Below, piece after piece: positions 7,827 through 15,246 of a DNA stretch of 24,711 bases (positions within the stretch are counted from its first letter, which is position 1; each line of letters opens with the position of its first letter). The DNA is taken from assembly GCA_023818745.1 (NCBI GenBank), contig JAMWBY010000010.1, positions 1 to 24,711 of the forward strand. Reading direction: 5' to 3'. The position numbers and the translations under genes were made by a program. This DNA comes from Candidatus Omnitrophota bacterium. Lineage in GTDB: Bacteria > Ratteibacteria > UBA8468 > B48-G9 > JAFGKM01. The notes under the pieces were generated by a model. That model did not search any database. It was given only the letters and a program-made list of their open reading frames with translations, and was not told where the DNA came from.

Positions 7827-9231
7827 GGACATAATAAATTCTATAAAAAAGTATGAGAGCGTAAAAGAAATTATTGGACCTTTGATTTTAATAGAAGGAG
7901 TTGAAGGTGCCAAATATGGAGAACTTGTTGAGATTGTTCAAAATCAAGAAAGTAGATTTGGGAAAATTCTTGAAATAGAAAAAGACAAAGCACTTGTTCA
8001 GGTTTTTGAAGGAACTACTGGTTTGAGTTTGAATGAGGTAAAGATAAGATTTACAGGAAAACCTATAGAATTTGGTGTCTCTCCTTCAATACTTGGAAGA
8101 ATATTTACAGGATTTGGGAAAATAAGAGATGGTGGTCCTGAAATAATACCTGAAAAATATGTTAATATAAATGGATTCCCTATAAATCCAACAAGAAGGG
8201 ACTATCCATCAGAATTTATCCAAACAGGGATTTCTGCAATTGATGGTTTAAATAGTTTGGTTAGAGGGCAGAAACTACCAATTTTTTCAGGTTCAGGACT
8301 TCCTCATAATTTACTTGCGACTCAGATAGTTAAGCAGGCAAAAATCTTAACAGAAAAAGAGAAAGAAAAGTTTGCTATTGTTTTTGCAGCAATGGGAATA
8401 ACTTTTGAAGAAGCAGAATTTTTTATGGATGAATTTATAGAGAGTGGAGCAATTGAAAGGTGTGTTATTTTTATAAATCTTGCAGATGAACCGGCGATTG
8501 AAAGAATATCAACTCCAAGGATTGCTTTAACTGCTGCAGAATATCTTGCATACCAACTTGAAATGCATGTCCTTGTAATTTTAACAGATATGACAAATTA
8601 TGCAGAAGCATTAAGAGAAATATCTGCTGCAAGAGATGAAATTCCTGGAAGAAGAGGGTATCCCTCATACTTATATACAGATCTTTCCACAATATATGAA
8701 AGAGCAGGGAAAATAAAAGGAAAAAAGGGTTCAATTACTCAAATTCCCATTCTTACAATGCCTCAGGATGATAAAACTCATCCAATCCCTGATTTAACTG
8801 GTTATATAACTGAAGGGCAAATAATTCTTTCAAGGTCACTTCATTTAAAAGGAATATATCCACCTGTTGATATTTTGACTTCTCTTTCAAGGTTGAGAGA
8901 CAAAGGAATAGGAATTGTAAAAAAGACAGGAGAGAAACTTACAAGAGAAGACCATCCTTATCTTGCAAGTCAACTTTTTGCATCTTATGCAAGAGGTAAA
9001 CAAGCAGAAGAACTTGCGGTAATTCTCGGTGAGGCAGCATTATCAGAATCTGATGTTGTCCATTTGAATTTTGTAAGAAAATTTGAACAGGAATTTATAA
9101 ATCAAGGACTTAATGAAAATAGAGATATTGAGGAAACATTAAATATTGGTTGGAGATTAATTAAAATGTTGCCCAAAATTGATATAAAAAGGATTCCTCC
9201 ATATATAATGGATAAGTACTGGAAAGATTAA
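7822..9231 (+). CDS. atpB: V/A-type ATPase subunit B (non-catalytic nucleotide-binding subunit)
   Basis: The 469-residue B subunit alternates with catalytic A subunits in the soluble V1/A1 head. The N terminus reads VKEIIGPLILIEGVEGAKYG, then VQVFEGTTGLSL, RIFTGFGKIRDGGPE, and PIFSGSGLPHNLLATQI, where the B subunit has SGSGLPHN instead of a catalytic P-loop. It continues with EEAEFFMDEF, ILTDMTNYAEALREISAARD, EIPGRRGYPSYLYTDL and ITQIPILTMPQDD. Length is standard. The ATG lacks a ribosome site but lies just after a consensus promoter. Subunit D follows after one base, whereas the A subunit that normally precedes B is absent, so the ATPase genes are split. Whether the complex makes ATP or pumps H+ or Na+ cannot be read from B and D. 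Confidence 0.95.
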   Translation: MKDIINSIKKYESVKEIIGPLILIEGVEGAKYGELVEIVQNQESRFGKILEIEKDKALVQVFEGTTGLSLNEVKIRFTGKPIEFGVSPSILGRIFTGFGKIRDGGPEIIPEKYVNINGFPINPTRRDYPSEFIQTGISAIDGLNSLVRGQKLPIFSGSGLPHNLLATQIVKQAKILTEKEKEKFAIVFAAMGITFEEAEFFMDEFIESGAIERCVIFINLADEPAIERISTPRIALTAAEYLAYQLEMHVLVILTDMTNYAEALREISAARDEIPGRRGYPSYLYTDLSTIYERAGKIKGKKGSITQIPILTMPQDDKTHPIPDLTGYITEGQIILSRSLHLKGIYPPVDILTSLSRLRDKGIGIVKKTGEKLTREDHPYLASQLFASYARGKQAEELAVILGEAALSESDVVHLNFVRKFEQEFINQGLNENRDIEETLNIGWRLIKMLPKIDIKRIPPYIMDKYWKD

Positions 9232-9232
9232 A

Positions 9233-9844
9233 ATGAGAATTAAAATAAATCCAACAAGGATGGAGTTATTAAAATTAAAAAAAAGAATTGTTGTTGCGAA
9301 AAGAGGACATAAACTTTTGAAAGATAAAGAAGAACAACTTTTAATTGAATTTAGAAAACTTATTAAAGTTGTGAAGAAAGAAAGAGAAAGATTTGAAAAC
9401 GAATTTATTGAGTTTTGTAAAAAGGTTTTAATTTTAAGAGGACAAATGGATGAAAAAAAATGGATATCTTTTTTAAAAGTTCCAGGACTAAATATAAAAT
9501 ATAAAGTTGAGAAAAGGCGAATTTTCAATATAATAATGGAAGAAATAAATGTAGAGATGAGTGGGAAATTTGTTTTTAATTATTTCTCTTCGCCTTATCA
9601 GAATCTTTTGATTAAGGATGGTTTGAAAATCCTTGAATTTTTATTTATTATTTACGAAATTGAAAATAAGTTAATAAGTTTTGCTGAAGAAATTGAGAGG
9701 ACAAGAAGAAGAGTAAATGCGCTTGAATATATTTTAATTCCCAATATTGAAAATTCAATAAAATATATTCAGATTAAACTTGACGAATATGAAAGGGCAT
9801 CCTTAACTACTCTGAAACACTTAAAACTTATAAAAGAAATTTGA
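9233..9844 (+). CDS. atpD: V/A-type ATPase subunit D (central rotor stalk)
   Basis: The 203-residue subunit D forms the central shaft that turns inside the A/B head. The N terminus has the family signature INPTRMELLKLKKRIVVAKRGH, followed by KLLKDKEEQLLIEF. The protein is lysine/glutamate-rich and strongly helical, with a long coiled-coil character and a second signature ERTRRRVNALEYILIPNI about 45 residues from the end, exactly as in this family. It starts one base after the atpB stop and ends five bases short of the convergent dnaK stop. There is no room for further ATPase genes and no terminator hairpin is visible. The remaining subunits (A, C, E, F, I, K) must be elsewhere in the genome. 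Confidence 0.94.
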   Translation: MRIKINPTRMELLKLKKRIVVAKRGHKLLKDKEEQLLIEFRKLIKVVKKERERFENEFIEFCKKVLILRGQMDEKKWISFLKVPGLNIKYKVEKRRIFNIIMEEINVEMSGKFVFNYFSSPYQNLLIKDGLKILEFLFIIYEIENKLISFAEEIERTRRRVNALEYILIPNIENSIKYIQIKLDEYERASLTTLKHLKLIKEI

Positions 9845-9849
9845 TTAGG

Positions 9850-11724
9850 TTATTCCTTATTTTTATCATCCTCAACTTTATATTCTGCATCAACAACTTT
9901 TTCATCTTTTTTCTCTTCTTTTGTCTGAGCTGTTTGTTGATTTGTTTGTGTTTGCTGCTGTGCTTGTTGATATAATATTTGTGCAAGTTTATGAGATGAT
10001 GTTTCAAGTTCTTCAATTCCTTTTTTAATCTGCTCTGCTGTTTTTGTCGGTGAATCAATTATTTTCTTTAGATTTTCAACCTTCTCTTGAATTTCTTTCC
10101 TTTCTGCTTCACTTAATTTGTTTCCATGTTCTTTTAATGTCTTATTAACCGTATAAATAAGTGAATCTGCTTGATTTGAAAGTTCCGCAATTTCTCTCAA
10201 TTTCTTATCTTCTTCTGCATACCTTTCTGCATCCTTAATCATTTTTTCAATTTCTTCTTGTGATAATTTTTTTGAACCGGTTATTCTTATAGATTGTTCT
10301 TTCCCTGTTCCAATGTCCTTTGCAGAAACATGTAAAATTCCATTTGCATCTATATCAAAAGTAACCTCAATTTGAGGAACACCTCGTGGTGCAGGTGGAA
10401 TACCATCAAGATGAAATCTTCCAAGAGAAAGATTATCTTTTGCCATTGGTCTTTCACCCTGCAGAACATTGATTTCAACAGATGTTTGATTATCAGTAGC
10501 AGTAGTAAATATTTGACTTCTTCTTACAGGGATGGTTGTATTCCTCTCTATAATTTTTGTAAAAACACCTCCTAAGGTTTCAACTCCAAGCGAAAGAGGT
10601 GTAACATCAAGTAAAAGTATATCTTTATCTCTCATTTCTCCTGAAAGAATTGCCCCCTGAATTGCAGCTCCTATAGAAACACATTCCATCGGGTCAACTC
10701 CTCTTTCGGGTTGAATTCCAATATATTCTTCAATGAACTTTTGAACAATTGGCATTCTTGTAGGACCACCTACAAGTATTACTTTATTTATATCTTTTCT
10801 TGCCAATTTTGCATCTTCTATTGCTCTATCAACAGGCCCTTTACATTTTTCAATAATAGGCCAAACAAGTTCTTCAAGTTTTGCTCTTCTTATTTTCATG
10901 ACAAGGTGTTTTGGACCTGTTTGATCTGCAGTTATAAAGGGTAAATTTATCTCTGTTTCAACTACAGAGGATAATTCTATTTTTGCCTTTTCTGCTGCTT
11001 CTTTAAGACGCATCATAGCCATTTTATCATTCCTTAAGTCAATTCCAGTTTCTTTTTTAAATTCTTCAACTATATATTCAATCAAAGCATTATCCATATC
11101 TGTTCCACCAAGTTGAGTATCTCCACTTGTTGATAAAACTTTAAAAACACCGCCCATCATTTCCATTATTGTGACATCAAGAGTTCCTGCACCAAAATCA
11201 AATACAAGTATTTTTAATTCTTCTTTTAATTTATCAAGACCATAAGCAAGAGAAGCAGCAGTAGGTTCATTTATAAGACGCACAACTTCAAGTCCAGCAA
11301 TAGTTCCTGCATCTTTTGTTGCCTGCCTTTGATTATCATTGAAATATGCTGGTACTGTAATAACCGCTTTTTTTATTGGGTATCCAAGAAATTGTTCTGC
11401 ATCCTTTTTTATTTTTTGTAAAATAAAGGCAGAAATCTGTTCAGGTGTATATGTTTTCCCATAAATGTTATATCTATAGTCAGTCCCCATTTTCCTTTTT
11501 GCTGCAAAAACTGTTCCTTCAGGGTTAACAGCTGCCTGCCTTCTTGCAGGTTCTCCTACAAGAACCTGTCCATCCTTTGTAAATGCAACATAAGAAGGAA
11601 ATGCTTTGCCTCCAACTATTGTTGTTCCTTCTGCACTTGGAATAATAACAGGTTTGTCTCCTTCCATAATAGCAGCAGAAGAATTGCTTGTTCCAAGGTC
11701 TATTCCTATAATTTTTTCTGCCAT
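9850..11724 (-). CDS. dnaK: Chaperone DnaK (Hsp70)
   Basis: ATP-dependent Hsp70 chaperone of 624 residues. The ATPase domain has IGIDLGTSNS at the start, AAKRKMG with Lys76 at the catalytic lysine position, VPAYFNDNQRQATKDA, INEPTAASLAYG and ILVGGPTRMP. The linker DILLLDVTPLSLG (about 368-380) leads into the substrate-binding domain, then a helical lid, a Gln/Thr-rich stretch (about 574-592) and an acidic tail ending DDKNKE. The phosphate-2 loop reads DFGAGTLD rather than the usual DLGGGTFD. The roughly 20-residue insert found after AIKR(L/K)xG in Proteobacteria is absent. A GGAGGA ribosome site supports the start. No grpE, dnaJ or hrcA neighbours and no CIRCE operator are visible, so heat-shock control here is unclear. 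It is convergent with atpD. Confidence 0.96.
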   Translation of the reverse strand: MAEKIIGIDLGTSNSSAAIMEGDKPVIIPSAEGTTIVGGKAFPSYVAFTKDGQVLVGEPARRQAAVNPEGTVFAAKRKMGTDYRYNIYGKTYTPEQISAFILQKIKKDAEQFLGYPIKKAVITVPAYFNDNQRQATKDAGTIAGLEVVRLINEPTAASLAYGLDKLKEELKILVFDFGAGTLDVTIMEMMGGVFKVLSTSGDTQLGGTDMDNALIEYIVEEFKKETGIDLRNDKMAMMRLKEAAEKAKIELSSVVETEINLPFITADQTGPKHLVMKIRRAKLEELVWPIIEKCKGPVDRAIEDAKLARKDINKVILVGGPTRMPIVQKFIEEYIGIQPERGVDPMECVSIGAAIQGAILSGEMRDKDILLLDVTPLSLGVETLGGVFTKIIERNTTIPVRRSQIFTTATDNQTSVEINVLQGERPMAKDNLSLGRFHLDGIPPAPRGVPQIEVTFDIDANGILHVSAKDIGTGKEQSIRITGSKKLSQEEIEKMIKDAERYAEEDKKLREIAELSNQADSLIYTVNKTLKEHGNKLSEAERKEIQEKVENLKKIIDSPTKTAEQIKKGIEELETSSHKLAQILYQQAQQQTQTNQQTAQTKEEKKDEKVVDAEYKVEDDKNKE

Positions 11725-11916
11725 TTTACTTCCTCCTTTTTAACAAATTAGATGAAAAAGTGTTTAAAAAGTTTCAATTAAAAAGCACCTATAAAGAATA
11801 AATTTACCTAAGCAATGTAGGACTTGACGTATTTCTTGCATTATAAAATTTTTCCTTTATATAAATTGAATATTCTGTTTTTTAGTTTATTTCCATCGTT
11901 TTTTGTGAAACTTCTG
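11725..11916. other. Leader region of dnaK between tRNA-Val and dnaK
   Basis: These 192 bases hold the dnaK ribosome site and no coding capacity. I found no CIRCE inverted repeat (TTAGCACTC-N9-GAGTGCTAA) and no well-spaced promoter pair on the minus strand. The best candidates are TTGAAA-19-TCTAAT, and a TATAAT without a good -35 box around 11842. dnaK may depend on read-through from the tRNA promoter or on a non-canonical promoter. Confidence 0.35.
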
Positions 11917-11989
11917 TGGGCGGTGCAGGACTTGAACCTGCGGCCCCTACCTTGTAAGGGTAGTGCTCTAACCACTGAGCTAACCGCCC
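11917..11989 (-). tRNA. tRNA-Val (anticodon UAC)
   Basis: A complete 73-base cloverleaf. The acceptor stem GGGCGGT pairs with ACCGCCC plus discriminator A. The D arm is GCTC/GAGC, the anticodon stem CTACC/GGTAG with loop CTTACAA, and the T arm GCAGG/CCTGC with loop TTCAAGT. The anticodon TAC (complement of 11954-11956) reads GUA and GUG valine codons. The 3' CCA is not encoded, so it must be added enzymatically. It points the same way as dnaK. Confidence 0.97.
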
Positions 11990-11998
11990 AATAAATTT

Positions 11999-12027
11999 AT
12001 TTTACAATTTTTAAATTTTTATGTAAA
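11999..12027 (-). promoter_or_regulatory. Promoter for tRNA-Val
   Basis: On the minus strand, TTTACA (complement of 12022-12027) and TAAAAT (complement of 11999-12004) are 17 bases apart. Five of six bases match consensus in each hexamer. Transcription would begin a few bases before the mature tRNA 5' end at 11989. Confidence 0.5.
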
Positions 12028-12081
12028 ATCACCTTCCGGATTTTATTTTACTTTTTGAGAATTTTTATTATGATGTAAAAC

Positions 12082-12109
12082 TTGACAAAAAAAAACAATG
12101 ACTTAAAAT
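12082..12109 (+). promoter_or_regulatory. Promoter for the corrinoid protein/plsY operon
   Basis: TTGACA at 12082-12087 (perfect) and TAAAAT at 12104-12109 (five of six) are 16 bases apart. The predicted start near 12116 leaves a leader of about 18 bases carrying the strong AGGAGG ribosome site. In contrast to the ATPase and lipoprotein promoters, this gene has a conventional leader. It is the only good promoter seen ahead of the twelve-gene run that ends at 21260. Confidence 0.6.
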
Positions 12110-12133
12110 TTAACTATCAAAAAGGAGGAGAAA

Positions 12134-12772
12134 ATGGCAAATGATCTATTAGGTAATATTAAAGAAGCAATAGTTAAGGGAGATATGAAGAAAACAGAAG
12201 AATTTGTTGATAAAGCAATAAAGGAGAATCTTCCGATTGAAAAAATACTTAATGAAGGATTAATTGCAGGAATGATGATTGTGGGAGAAAAATTTAAGAA
12301 TAACGAATTTTATGTTCCAGAGGTTTTGATAGCGGCAAGAGCAATGAATAAAGGAATGAGTTTGCTTGAACCTTTTATTGTTCAAGCAGGAATAAAACCA
12401 ATTGCTAAACTTGCAATAGGAACAGTTAAAGGCGATTTACATGATATTGGTAAAAATCTTGTAGTTATGATGTGGAAGGGAGCAGGATTTGAGGTTATTG
12501 ATCTTGGCATAGATGTTCCTCCCGAAAAATTTATAGAAGCAGCAAAAAGTGGAGCTAAAGTTATAGGAATGAGTGCTCTCTTAACAACAACAATGATACA
12601 GATGAAAGAAACAATTGATATTTTGAAAAAAGAAGGAATAAGAGATAATGTTAAAATAATAATTGGTGGAGCACCTGTAACTCAAGAATTTGCTGATGAA
12701 ATTGGGGCAGATGGTTATGCTCCTGATGCTGCGAGTGCTGTTGATAAAGTAAAAGAATTACTTTCTTTATAA
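12134..12772 (+). CDS. Corrinoid (cobalamin-binding) methyltransferase protein, MtbC/MttC-like
   Basis: A 212-residue methyl-carrier protein. A helical cap domain (about 1-85, with LNEGLIAGMMIVGEKF and YVPEVLIAARAM) precedes a Rossmann-type B12 domain (about 88-212). The cobalt-coordinating motif DLHDIG has lower-ligand His103, preceded by IGTVKGD, and is followed by MSALLTTTM and IIIGGAPV, as expected for the dimethylbenzimidazole-off fold. Such proteins shuttle a methyl group from a substrate-specific methyltransferase to a second acceptor. No partner methyltransferase or reactivase lies nearby. It has a strong promoter and an AGGAGG ribosome site and is two bases from plsY. Substrate cannot be assigned: methylamine, methanol, methoxylated aromatic and betaine systems all use this fold. 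Confidence 0.9.
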   Translation: MANDLLGNIKEAIVKGDMKKTEEFVDKAIKENLPIEKILNEGLIAGMMIVGEKFKNNEFYVPEVLIAARAMNKGMSLLEPFIVQAGIKPIAKLAIGTVKGDLHDIGKNLVVMMWKGAGFEVIDLGIDVPPEKFIEAAKSGAKVIGMSALLTTTMIQMKETIDILKKEGIRDNVKIIIGGAPVTQEFADEIGADGYAPDAASAVDKVKELLSL

Positions 12773-12774
12773 TT

Positions 12775-13374
12775 GTGGAAAAATTTTTATATTTTCTTTT
12801 ATGTTATTTAATCGGTAGTATTCCTTTTGGATATTATTTATGTAAATTTTTTAAAAATGTTGATATAAGAAAATTCGGAAGTGGAAACATTGGTGCTACA
12901 AATGTCTATAGGGTTTTTGGATGGAAACTGGGGCTGCCTGTTTTAATTTTTGATATTTTAAAAGGTTTTTTTTCTATCTTAATTGGTAAATCTTTGAAAT
13001 TTCAAACCCTATTTATTCTTATAGGTGGTATTTTTTCAATATTTGGACATTCTTTCCCTATTTTTCTAAAAGGAAGGGGTGGTAAGGGAGTGGCAACAAG
13101 TTTTGGAGTTATAATTGGCCTGGTTCCTCTGCCTGCTTTTATTGCTTTCTTTATATGGTTGATTATAGTTTTTCTAACAAGATTTGTATCACTTGGTTCG
13201 CTTATAGGAGCTTTCTCTTTACCATTTTTGATATATTTTTATAAAGGAGAAAAACTTCTGCTTTTTGTTGGTATTTTTATTTCTATTTTTATTCTGTATA
13301 ACCACAGAGAAAATATTAAAAGATTATTTAACAAAAAAGAGAATAAAATTATTTTTCCATGGGAAAAAAGATAG
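12775..13374 (+). CDS. plsY: Acyl-phosphate:glycerol-3-phosphate acyltransferase PlsY
   Basis: Integral membrane acyltransferase (199 residues) that puts the first acyl chain on sn-glycerol-3-phosphate using acyl-phosphate. All three PlsY motifs are present: GSIPFGYYL near the N terminus, FGSGNIGATNVYRVFG, and FGHSFPIFLKGRGGKGVAT. Five or so hydrophobic segments surround them. Initiation is at GTG, two bases after the corrinoid gene stop. The 3' end overlaps gpsA by 16 bases. This couples the acyltransferase to the enzyme that makes its glycerol-3-phosphate substrate, a common arrangement. Confidence 0.95.
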   Translation: MEKFLYFLLCYLIGSIPFGYYLCKFFKNVDIRKFGSGNIGATNVYRVFGWKLGLPVLIFDILKGFFSILIGKSLKFQTLFILIGGIFSIFGHSFPIFLKGRGGKGVATSFGVIIGLVPLPAFIAFFIWLIIVFLTRFVSLGSLIGAFSLPFLIYFYKGEKLLLFVGIFISIFILYNHRENIKRLFNKKENKIIFPWEKR

Positions 13375-14345
13375 GGATACTTGGTAGTGGAGCATGGGGA
13401 ATATCTCTTGCGATTTTACTTGAAAAGTTGAACCATAAAATATATTTGTGGGAGCCGTTGAAAGAAAATTATGAAATTTTGATAAAAAAAAGGGAAAATG
13501 TTGATTATTTCAAAGGTGTTAAAATTCCATATTCAGTTGAAATATCAAATTCAATAAAAGAAGTTGTTAGTGAGGTAGAAGTGCTAATTGTAGTTGTAAG
13601 GTCTGCTTTTTTTAGAAAAACAATTAAACTTCTTAAAAATTTATATAAAAATCAACCAGTTATAATTGGAACAAAGGGGCTTGAATACAAAACAGATAAA
13701 AGAATGTCAGAAATTTATGAAGAGTTTTTAAATGGTGATAATCTTGCAGTTCTTTCAGGACCTACAATTGCAAAGGAAATTGCTGAGGGATATCCAACAG
13801 CAGCGGTTATCGCTTCTAAAAATGAAGAGATAGGAAGGTTTTTTCAGAAATTGATCAGTTGTGAAAAGTTTAGAATTTATACAAGTAAAGATATAATTGG
13901 TGTAGAAATAGGGGGAGCTTTTAAAAATGTTATTGCGATAGGTGCTGGGATTATAGATGGTCTTTCTCTTGGAATAAATACAAAAGCATCCTATCTTACA
14001 AGAGGTTTAAATGAAATGATAAAAATAGGAGTTTTTCTTGGTGGAGAGGAAAAAACATTTAGAGGTCTTTCAGGACTTGGAGATTTAATAACGACATCTT
14101 TTAGTAAATATAGCAGAAACAGGTCTTTTGGGGAAGGAATTGTAAAGATAGGAATGGAAGAATATCTGAAAAAAACAAAGATGGTAATTGAGGGAATCCC
14201 GACAACAAAGGCATTTTATACTCTTTCTAAAAAATATGGAATTGAATTACCAATAACAAATTCAATTTATAGAATTCTATATAAAAGAGGAAATCCAGAA
14301 AAAGAGATAAAAAGGTTAATGTTGAGGGAATTAAAAAAAGAATGA
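13359..14345 (+). CDS. gpsA: Glycerol-3-phosphate dehydrogenase [NAD(P)+]
   Basis: GpsA (328 residues) reduces dihydroxyacetone phosphate to sn-glycerol-3-phosphate, the bacterial phospholipid backbone. The dinucleotide fold opens with GILGSGAWG (residues 6-14). The catalytic region includes LSGPTIAKEIAEGYPTA and EIGGAFKNVIAIGAGI, with Lys189 as the likely catalytic lysine, then NTKASYLTRGLNEM and FRGLSGLGDLITT. Length is typical. It overlaps plsY by 16 bases upstream and the MerR gene by 4 bases (ATGA) downstream. The same operon encodes a glycerol-1-phosphate dehydrogenase of the opposite stereochemistry. Confidence 0.96.
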   Translation: MGKKIGILGSGAWGISLAILLEKLNHKIYLWEPLKENYEILIKKRENVDYFKGVKIPYSVEISNSIKEVVSEVEVLIVVVRSAFFRKTIKLLKNLYKNQPVIIGTKGLEYKTDKRMSEIYEEFLNGDNLAVLSGPTIAKEIAEGYPTAAVIASKNEEIGRFFQKLISCEKFRIYTSKDIIGVEIGGAFKNVIAIGAGIIDGLSLGINTKASYLTRGLNEMIKIGVFLGGEEKTFRGLSGLGDLITTSFSKYSRNRSFGEGIVKIGMEEYLKKTKMVIEGIPTTKAFYTLSKKYGIELPITNSIYRILYKRGNPEKEIKRLMLRELKKE

Positions 14346-14650
14346 AAGAGAAATTTTATTATATAAGTGAAGTTTCAAAAATACTTGAACTTCCATCTCA
14401 TATTTTAAGATACTGGGAAAAGGAGTTAAATTTTAAAATAATGAGAGACCAAAAGGGAAATAGAATTTACACTCAAAATGATATTGAAATTCTGAAGAAT
14501 GTAAAGAAGATGATTTATTCTGAAGGGTTGAGAATTAAAGGGGTTAAAAGAAAATTGAGAGAGAAAAAATTGGAAAGCAACAAAGAATATGTTAAATTAT
14601 TAAAAAAAATTTTAAAAAAAATAAAGGAAATTAAAAAATGTTTACAATAG
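14342..14650 (+). CDS. MerR-family transcriptional regulator (short)
   Basis: A 102-residue protein with a MerR-type winged helix at the N terminus: YYISEVSKILELPSHILRYW (about 6-25), then a wing with GNRIYTQNDIEIL. A lysine-rich helix (about 58-100) follows that could form the dimerising coiled coil. There is no effector-binding domain and no cysteine cluster for metal sensing, so the ligand, if any, is unknown. Its start overlaps the gpsA stop (ATGA) and its end overlaps purN by 13 bases. It sits in the middle of a metabolic operon and may act on that operon or elsewhere; the sequence does not show which. Confidence 0.85.
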   Translation: MKEKFYYISEVSKILELPSHILRYWEKELNFKIMRDQKGNRIYTQNDIEILKNVKKMIYSEGLRIKGVKRKLREKKLESNKEYVKLLKKILKKIKEIKKCLQ

Positions 14651-15246
14651 GAATTTTAGCTTCTGGCAAAGGGACAAATTTACAGGCAATAATTGATTAT
14701 ATAAAAGAAGAGAATTTACCAATTAGAGTAGGAGTTGTTATAAGTGATAATGAAGATGCTTTTGCTCTTGAAAGAGCAAGAAAAGAAGGCATTAAGGCAA
14801 TTTGTATCCCATGTGAAAAATATAAGACAATACTTGGGAAAGAAGTAGAGAAAAAATATGTTAGTATTTTAAAAGAAAATAAAGTTGACCTTGTATGTCT
14901 TGCAGGATTTATGAGAGTTTTGAAGACAACATTTATTAAGAGTTTTCCCAACAGAATTATAAATATACACCCCTCATTACTTCCTGCCTTTCCAGGACTT
15001 GAAGCATGGAAGCAGGCACTTGAATATGGAGTTAAATTTACTGGGTGTACCGTTCATTTTGTGAATGAGGGAATTGATGCAGGTCCTATTATTTTACAGG
15101 CAGTTGTTCCTGTGCTTCCGGATGATACTCCAGAAACACTTCATAAAAGGATTCAGGAAAAAGAACATATTATTTATCCTCTTGCTATAAAGTTGATTTC
15201 AGAAGGTAGGGTGAGTATTGTAGGAAGAAAGGTTTATATAAAATGA
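14638..15246 (+). CDS. purN: Phosphoribosylglycinamide formyltransferase (folate-dependent)
   Basis: PurN (202 residues) transfers a formyl group from 10-formyltetrahydrofolate to GAR, the third step of purine synthesis. Signatures are ILASGKGTNLQAII at the N terminus, LAGFMRVL, INIHPSLLPAFPG and DAGPIILQ. The catalytic triad matches the E. coli enzyme in spacing: Asn109, His111 and Asp147. Length is normal. It overlaps the MerR gene by 13 bases and the acetyltransferase gene by 4 bases (ATGA). Its pathway partner purM is on the other strand near 7 kb. Confidence 0.96.
   Translation: MFTIGILASGKGTNLQAIIDYIKEENLPIRVGVVISDNEDAFALERARKEGIKAICIPCEKYKTILGKEVEKKYVSILKENKVDLVCLAGFMRVLKTTFIKSFPNRIINIHPSLLPAFPGLEAWKQALEYGVKFTGCTVHFVNEGIDAGPIILQAVVPVLPDDTPETLHKRIQEKEHIIYPLAIKLISEGRVSIVGRKVYIK

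Noticed and set aside
9157..9528. A 123-codon minus-strand frame across the atpB/atpD junction
   Set aside because: It is the antisense shadow of lysine-rich helical coding sequence in two well-identified genes and has no ribosome site.
11824..11847. TTGACG and TATAAA on the plus strand upstream of tRNA-Val/dnaK
   Set aside because: The spacer is only 12 bases, too short for a sigma70 promoter, and no plus-strand gene follows within the region.
11725..11916. CIRCE heat-shock operator ahead of dnaK
   Set aside because: Looked for TTAGCACTC/GAGTGCTAA in this interval and found no match even with several mismatches.
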